Below, in pieces: positions 55,729-61,659 of a DNA stretch of 61,659 nucleotides. The first letter of the stretch is position 1. Each line of letters begins with the position of its first letter. The stretch comes from Gnetum montanum. Its lineage: Eukaryota; Streptophyta; Gnetopsida; Gnetales; Gnetaceae. The notes beneath the pieces were generated by a model, which worked only from the letters and a program-made list of their open reading frames with translations, did not search any database and had not been told where the DNA came from. The position numbers were made by a program, and so were the translations under genes. The DNA lies in NCBI GenBank assembly GCA_015680685.1, contig MNCI01011050.1, forward strand, positions 11,971-73,629. Direction: 5' to 3'.

Positions 55729-56334
55729 CTACAATCATAAGGAATTTTAGAATTATAAAGAAATTCTAAGAGAAATTCCTAACAGTTCATAACCTCTCAT
55801 CAAATTTTGGATTTTCATAAAAACTATCAAACATAATCAATTTTATTTTTAATTTGGATTATAGTGTTTTAAAGTTTGCAAAATTAAAAAAAAAAGCCCC
55901 AACTTCATAAAACCCCTTATATGAATAATTTTATGTAACTGGAAACATTTATAACATTAATGACCTATCACTTATCCCTAATCTATTACTGAAAAATATT
56001 AATATGTTATTCAACAAGAAATTTAGATTTTGTTGGCTCGAATCAAATTATAATCTTATTGTTATGTATTAAAACATCTAATTCTTACCTTTAATTGATA
56101 ATCTAGGCATTAGAAGAATTTCACAAACTTTGTGTAACTTCTCCTCCCCATTCCAACCCATTCCCCCCATGATTGAGAAGCTTGCTCTGAGAGTGAAAGA
56201 ATTCAAAAATGGATCAAATTCGATTTCTAGTAAGGAAGATAGCGAGCTTAAAAGGTGTTTCGGTAAAAAAAAAAAATGGCATGAACTCCCTTTATGTTTG
56301 AAGGTGGAAATGAAAAATTTTCTAACAATCATAC

Positions 56335-56405
56335 GTATATATAGATTTTTATATGGGAAATATCATAAATATGGTATCATAGATGCGATACTGTATCTAC
56401 AATAT
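56335..56405 (-). promoter_or_regulatory. Internal promoter-like module of Element 4
   Basis: Minus TATA-like CTATATATAC at 56344-56335; upstream, decayed palindromes (gatacagtatcgcatc, gataccatattt, gatattt). It corresponds to 47964-48022. A TCATGGGGGGAA motif lies downstream at about 56155-56175. Confidence 0.4.
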
Positions 56406-56599
56406 CAACTTTGAAATTTTCAAAGTTTTTGAAAATTCTAATGGAAAAAAATCAATGAATTGGGTAGCCTAGAAAGTGTTAATGTGGTCTAAAGGGTATT
56501 TGGTCATAGATTGCTTAAGAATTCTTGAAAATTCATGAATCTTTATTCCTATAATTTCAAGTCTTCTTGAGAAATTTCAATTCGCACATTGGATAAAAT

Positions 56600-57503
56600 C
56601 ATTAAATAAATTAATGGAGGAGTAAGATAGAAGGAAAGACAAAATGATAGCATTGATGATTGAAATTTGAACACTTTCTCACTCTCCTCAATCACTCTCT
56701 TTATTTGATTTGAAGGCTCTTAACCTATATTTATATTAGGGGAGAGATCCTTGACCCCTTCTTTATGGTTGTTTATTCCCTTTATAATATTATTTTCTAT
56801 CATGTCTTTGACTTTTATATTTTCTCCTTCATGTATAAATTTCATGTTTTTTTAATCTTTTGAATAGGAAATATGAAAATAATGATAATGAGAAAATTTG
56901 GCATTGGCCAAAATGTTAACACAATTAAGGTCTTCGACTTCATGCATTTGCTACTACATTCTCTCTTCTCAATTGATAGACAAATTAAGGGTCAAATTCT
57001 TATAGCAAACTCAACCATCTAGCTTGCTTTAGCTTCAACTTTGATTATGTAAGAAGGCAGCTCATGGCAATATTATCAATTTTGAGAACTGTCCAAAAGA
57101 TGGTGCCATTAATTTTGAAGGAAATGAATAATGGCAAACATCTATTTTTCATGAATGGAACTTAACTTTTTGTATGATTCTATTAAATTATTTGATAAAA
57201 TTTTCTAATTGAATGCTTAAGGGTTTATCAAAATTAATTTTTATTAACCACGAGTTGACCATGAGTCATGGTCTAGAATACCATGAATCATGGTATTACA
57301 ACACAAGTCATAGTTTTGTTGGAAATAGAGGTTAAGATTTTCTAAGGATACCATGACTTCATCCCAAGTTGTATTTACTATTCCACAACTTCACTATGAC
57401 TCATGGCAAATTTACCTTATTTGAATGTTCACCACAAGGGGACCATAAGTCATGGTCAATGCACCATGAGATCACTACAAGTTATGGTGAAATTTTTGTA
57501 ACA
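56600..57503 (-). repeat. 3' LTR of the copia element
   Basis: The right end is exact: minus strand TGTTACAAAAATT directly after the polypurine tract. Minus TATA box (tatttata on plus) at 56735-56728. From 57238 to 57485 lies a cluster of 'ccatgastcatgg' palindromes. The left end was not located; 56600 is a guess. Confidence 0.6.
57238..57485. repeat. Cluster of CCATGA-N-TCATGG palindromes in copia U3
   Basis: Five or more units: accatgagtcatggt (57258), accatgaatcatggt (57281), diverged 'atgactcatgg' (57397), 'accataagtcatggt' (57440) and 'caccatgagatcac' (57461). Spacing 20-45 bases near the start. ATGAGTCAT is also the classic bZIP/GCN4-type site. Confidence 0.75.
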
Positions 57504-57514
57504 GTCCCTCCTTT
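57504..57514 (-). promoter_or_regulatory. Copia polypurine tract
   Basis: AAAGGAGGGAC on the minus strand immediately before LTR start TGTTACA. Confidence 0.85.
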
Positions 57515-57900
57515 AGTGTGTAATGTTTTTTTCTTCATCCTTTCTTATTATCTTCTTAATGCCTATATTATTGCAAAGGTACTCATACTTGGAATGAAGA
57601 ATAGGTTTGGTGATTATGTCTACCAATTGTTCATTAGTAATTATATGTAATGGTTTAATATTGCCCTCATGCACTTCTTGCTTACTAAAGCAATATTTTA
57701 TATCAATATGCATTGATTTTTTATGAAGAACATGTTCATTTGAGATTTTCCTTATTAAAGTATTGTTATAATATAATTAATAGGAAGATCTACATGAAAA
57801 TAAAGATGTTCATGAGTTTCTTTATCCATAAGATGTATTGAGTACTTTCTATCATGGCAATAAATTCTTCTTCACAAGTTGAAAGACTAATAGAAGTTTG
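57513..57900 (-). pseudogene. Copia RNase H, C-terminal part
   Basis: The frame 57713-57513 reads MHIDIKYCFSKQEVHEGNIK, then ITNEQLVDIITKPILHSKYE; this is the typical end of copia RNase H (HIDI-YHF...EQLADI-TK). The frame-shifted upstream part extends to about 57900. Confidence 0.85.
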
Positions 57901-58154
57901 CTTTCTTGATTTCCAATATATTGCATTGTTTCTAGGAAATATTATTGTTGATGATGTAGACTTTCTATCATTATGATCTCCTCCCCAATCAACATTTGAA
58001 TAAGCATGAAATTATCCATCTTCTTTGGTGTAAATAATTCCATGATCTAATGTGGCATTCACATATCTTAGTACATGAATGAAACATTAAGATGAGATTA
58101 TCTAGGCTCTTTCATAAACCTTGATAGGATAGAGGTGAAAAATTCTATATTTGG

Positions 58155-58800
58155 TCATGTATGACAATGAACTCTAAGCACTCTAATCATGCTTCTATAC
58201 AAATCGACATTAACTATGTTTGTGTTGTCTTTATGCTTTAGTGTTATGTTATAAGGGAAAGGAGTTTTAGTCGTCCTTTCTGTACTAATTTTGTATTCTT
58301 GTAGAATGGATGTGACATATTTGATTCGATAAACTTTGATTCCCTCATCTTTCATTTCAAATTCATTCTTCATGTTTATCTTGAAGTCTTCTATTAATTT
58401 ATCATTTGTTGCTAAATATATGAGGTCATTCACATAAAGAGAAATTATCATTAAGTCCTTGTTGTTATGTTTATAGTACAAGGTTGGTTCAAACATGCAA
58501 GATGAATATCCTTTCTTTAGCAAGTAGTAATTGATTCTATGGAACCAAGCTCAAGGGACTTGTTTTAAACCATATAATGCATTCCTTAATTTGCAAACTT
58601 TTTCTTCTTCTCCTTTGATGTTGTATCTTTCTAGTTGATAAATATATATTTCTTCATTAATATTGTCATTTAGAAAGGTTGAGTTTACATCATTTGATGG
58701 AGTTTGATTTTATAATGTATAGCAATTAAGAGGATGTATTTAATGGTTTCAAATCTTCCAAATAGGGCAAAATTTGTTTCATAGTTTGTGTGTTTATTTT
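58155..58800 (-). pseudogene. Copia reverse transcriptase
   Basis: DVNSTFLNDNINEEIYI (about 58690), KVCKLRNALYGLKQVP (58600), then frame 58523-58155: MLKKGYSSCMFEPTLYYKHN, the catalytic box ISLYVNDLIYL (usually YVDDL; first Asp replaced by Asn) and FKINMKNEFEMKDEG. Stops separate the parts. Inactive. Confidence 0.9.
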
Positions 58801-59099
58801 GTTTGAAGTCTCTTACTACAAGTCTTGCTTTATATTTGATGACTTCTCCTTTTTTAATAAATTTGGTTTTTTAGAGCCACTTGCAATCAATCACCTTGTT
58901 TCCTTTTGATTTATCAACTAATTTCCATGTTTTGTTTTTAATCATATTCTCTATCCATGACTTCTTTTCAAGAGTTTTCTTTCATCTCTTCTTCTACATT
59001 TTTTGGTTCTTGAGAAAGAGCTAAATATGCTATGTTGCTAATGAAATTTGATCTAGTTGTTCTTCTTTCAAAATTTTGTCCAACATTTATTCTTGGGGT

Positions 59100-60010
59100 G
59101 ACCTCTTTATACTCATAGTTTTGGATTGTTTTGAACTTTTATCCTTTCATTTGAAATTTGGAATTCTTTCATGCCAAACTTGTTTTCCATGAATATAACA
59201 TCTCTCAATGAGTGTCATTTTTTCTATATGGGATCATAGCAACTATATCCACTTGTTTTAGTACCGTCACCTAGAAAAATGCATTTCTTTCCTCTACTAT
59301 TTAATTTATCTATGAATTATTTTAGAGCCTTGACATAACAATCACATCAAATATTCTCATGTGTTTTATGTTTGGAAGTTTCTTATGGACAGGTTTGTAT
59401 GGGGACTTGTTCTTATTATTGCTTTTGATTATCCTATAGGTGATGTAGATAGCTACATTCATAGCCATGCTCCAAAAATTATCAAAGATTTGAGCATGTT
59501 TAGAAGACATCTTACCATGTCATGCAAAGTTTTGTTCTTCATTTCTACAATACCATTTGATTGTGGACTGTACCTATAGGTGATCTAATGAAAAATGTCT
59601 TGCTTTATATAAAAATCTTTAGATTCTTGATCAATGAATTCTCTCCCTCTATTTGATCTAATTGATTTGATGGTTAAGCCCATAATATTCTTCATGATAG
59701 TGCAAAAGTCTTTGAATTGGTTTATTGCCTTAGCCTTGTTTTACATCTTGAATAATCATCTACTATGACAAGAGTATAACTAGCCCCTCCTATTGAGCTA
59801 ATAGGCATAGTTCTAATGAGATCCATGTGGAAAAGATCAAGAGGTCTGTCCTTTATTTACATAGTGTGAAGCCTATTGGTTTTCTTGACTTAAATGAAAT
59901 TTTCATATTTTTCTCTAGGAGTGTCTTTGATTTGAATTCATATTACTTTATTTAACGTTGGCATCCTTTCTAGGTTGTTATAAGAGATGTGTCATAATCT
60001 TTTGGGCCAA
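59100..60010 (-). pseudogene. Copia integrase
   Basis: The frame 59510-59322 has IFDNFWSMAMNVAIYITYRI and PNIKHMRIFDVIVMSRL, the C-terminal part of the copia integrase core (FWAEA..TA.YL.NR... H.R.FG). Upstream pieces in shifted frames include a TIKWYCRNEEQN-like segment (normally GVVERKN) near 59545. Heavily decayed. Confidence 0.8.
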
Positions 60011-60359
60011 TTTTTGACTTCTTCTTGATTTGCTATGTACTATTGATGCTTGAAGGTGTTTTAATGAGTATCTTCATCTATGTTACTTTTGGAAGTAGTA
60101 ATCTAAGCTGTGGTTTAATTGTTATCATGAATGAGGTCTCCTTTAAGATCAAAGTGATTATAATCCATATAGTAAATTCTATTGTTACAGGCTTTTATTC
60201 CAATGATTTCTTATTTTTTTTGCTTCTTAACAATGCACCAGTAATTTTTGAACTTGTTTTTATCTCTTTCTTAGAAATTTGTCCTATTGTAATAAGGGGA
60301 TTTGAGAGTTTTAGTATAAAAAAGATGTCAATAATGACTATGATTTTTTTTATTGGATA

Positions 60360-60515
60360 ATTTAACAATGCAATTTTTGACTCTTGCTATATTGAGGTGG
60401 TTACCATCTCTTATTTTTATCTTGTCAATTTTTCTTGATTTATATTGAAGAAGATAAGATTTTTATGGAATCATGTGATTAGAGAAGCCATTGTCTATGA
60501 TCCAAGAATTTTTCT
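60360..60515 (-). pseudogene. Copia protease remnant
   Basis: SWIIDNGFSNHMI near 60510 matches W-LDSGCSNHMT, with D-N-G at the active site; IRDGNHLNIARVKNC follows in the next frame (about 60420). The gag and zinc knuckle that precede it are not visible before the Element 5 junction. Confidence 0.7.
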
Positions 60516-60623
60516 TAATAAAGTTACTAGATTTGAGGGCTTTGAGGTTACCATGGTTTTCTTCTTGATTTTAGCTTGAGGTTATTTCTTCTTCTAGATT
60601 ATTATCCTAGAGTTGTAGAGCAT

Positions 60624-61615
60624 TGATGAGTGGTGAGATACCCCTACATTCAACCATATGAAATGAGTGTACCACGCGCGATCCCGTCGAACTCCGCAGA
60701 CTAAATGCCTAAACGCCCCATGGAACACTTGGGGTTAATCATTCGTTGTCTTCCCAGACTTACTTGTTGTTGTCACGATGTATGGTTAAGTAAGTCCGAG
60801 GTATATGATTTTTTTGGTATTTTTCGGTTTATCTCCTATGCTAAACGGTAAAGGGTTGAGAAACTAAAACTAACTCTAACTACAGCACTAAGTCCTAGCG
60901 TCAGCATTCGTTCCCACTTGCTGTACACACCCTGAACTGTGCAACTGTGGCTACCAAACGCTAATCGTTACTGGGATTACCACACGTAACGCACGTGCTC
61001 GAAGCGGTCGTACTGAGGCACTTAACTAACCTAAGTGTGACAAGCAGCCGATTCCTTGACTAGCCGTACACATCCGTAGATGCTCGTAATCAAGTCGTAC
61101 TTGTCCCACGTTCTAGGAGGAAAGGGTGAGAGAATCTAATCGCGATGAGTAGCCGATTCCTTGGCTAGCCGTACACGTTCGTCAACGCTCGTAACCAAGT
61201 TGTACTCATGCCGTGTTACTAGGAAAGCAATAAATAACATTAATTAAACCTATCCATGCACTGCAAGGTTTATCCACAAAGCTCATCTTTATTGCCGTAC
61301 ACAACTTGCGTTTAGGTACAAAGCTGCTCGAATAAAGAACTGTTCACTTGGGGGACTCCTATTGCGGGCACATGGAAAATATTCTATCTCTGGGGTGATC
61401 AATCCACCAGAGCTTCGCTACTTTATGCCTATCATTGTGAATGAGGGGATGTCGCGTACGCGATATCGCGGTCCTTCCCTGCGATATCGCGGTGGACCGC
61501 GATATCGCGTACGCGATATCGCAGGGAAGGACGCGATATCGTAGGGGATGCGATATCGCGTCAGCCGCAACATCACATACGCGATATCGCAGCTTGTGCA
61601 ATCCGCGTCTCATCA
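60624..61615 (-). repeat. Element 5 3' LTR (TGATGAG family)
   Basis: 992 bases, TGATGAGTGGTGAG...CTCATCA, followed by a polypurine tract. It has the family block 'acccctacattcaaccata', and better preserved CpG-rich sequence than its relatives, suggesting a younger copy. The U3 end holds a dense GCGATATCGC cluster. Left flank 'agcat' (60619-60623) would be the target duplication; the right end is outside. Confidence 0.9.
61452..61590. repeat. Dense GATATC palindrome cluster with long inverted repeats (Element 5 U3)
   Basis: Seven GATATC sites in 127 bases, mostly as gcgatatcgc. Perfect 22-bp inverted arms at 61453-61474 and 61494-61515 (loop 19), and a second perfect 21-bp pair at 61471-61491 and 61512-61532 (loop 20), sharing sequence so that alternative hairpins compete. 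Confidence 0.95.
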
Positions 61616-61659
61616 TACCCCCATGACTGAATGAAAACTCGTCCTTGAGTTTGTTACAA
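61616..61659 (-). mobile_element. Element 5 polypurine tract and start of internal region
   Basis: Minus strand TCAGTCATGGGGGTA adjoins the LTR, as in Element 3. Element 5 is thus minus-oriented and extends to the right of the window. Confidence 0.85.

Larger units (their letters stand above)
52810..56600 (-). mobile_element. Element 4 internal region (Athila-related, truncated at its 5' side)
   Basis: After the polypurine remnant 'tacctctacaactaact' (52810) comes an accessory gene (55728-53046), then an internal promoter-like module, collinear with 44501-48100 of Element 3. Near 56450-56600 the similarity fades and copia sequence starts. Its gag, PBS and 5' LTR are not in the window, so whether it had pol is unknown. 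Confidence 0.75.
56600..60623 (-). mobile_element. Ty1/copia retrotransposon (minus), 5' part cut by Element 5
   Basis: Minus order: protease (60512-60360), integrase (about 60000-59100), RT (58780-58155), RNase H (57900-57513), polypurine tract, 3' LTR. Integrase before RT is the copia order. Many stops. Gag and the 5' LTR are missing on the right, where Element 5 begins at 60624. The left end is approximate. Confidence 0.85.

Noticed and set aside
57369-57650. Plus-strand 93-codon open frame with a hydrophobic segment
   Set aside because: It spans the copia LTR end, polypurine tract and antisense of RNase H.
61359-61626. Open frames on both strands at the right edge
   Set aside because: They arise from GCGATATCGC palindromes in an LTR, which read similarly on both strands; no coding evidence.

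Overview
The window is plant nuclear DNA of a repeat-rich intergenic, probably heterochromatic kind. I found no host gene, rRNA or tRNA gene and no CRISPR array. Almost every base belongs to a retrotransposon: plant L1-type LINEs, an Athila-like Ty3/gypsy family whose primer site matches tRNA-Asp, a large Tat/Ogre-like Ty3/gypsy element with a second RNase H, and a Ty1/copia element. All are decayed by stop codons and small frameshifts. The lineages say seed plant with a large genome; species is not resolvable. One ambiguous base (N, 51847) marks a probable assembly gap.

Layout. 1-1800: 5' part of LINE A (minus). 1800-6850: 5'-truncated LINE B (minus), head-to-tail with A. 6890-9427: copy A of a compound repeat (an LTR-like unit, a primer-binding site for initiator tRNA-Met, then an LTR of the TGATGAG family). 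9428-38923: Element 1, Athila-like (minus), split inside gag by Element 2 (17183-36647, plus), which has a perfect 5-bp target duplication. 39050-52809: copy B of the compound repeat, interrupted by a 3.1-kb insertion (40098-43203) and by Element 3 (43705-52119, minus). 52810 to about 56600: internal part of Element 4 (minus). About 56600-60623: Ty1/copia element (minus). 60624-61659: 3' LTR and polypurine tract of Element 5 (minus), running off the right edge.

How the parts work together. Element 1 carries gag, protease, RT-RNase H and integrase. Elements 3 and 4 use the same LTR and polypurine design (Element 3 also shows the tRNA-Asp site). Element 3 keeps gag but has no pol, and both carry a long accessory protein: an N-terminal domain resembling the 'putative plant transposon protein' family followed by a long coiled coil. 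Each accessory gene has its own upstream module of GATATC palindromes plus a TATA box. Element 2 carries, between protease and RT, a multi-exon gene on the opposite strand with three good GT-AG introns that preserve frame, a TATA box and palindromic repeats upstream. I consider this antisense gene and the internal promoters of Elements 3 and 4 the most interesting content.

A recurring pattern is that each LTR family, and each internal candidate promoter, has its own cluster of short palindromes just upstream of a TATA box.
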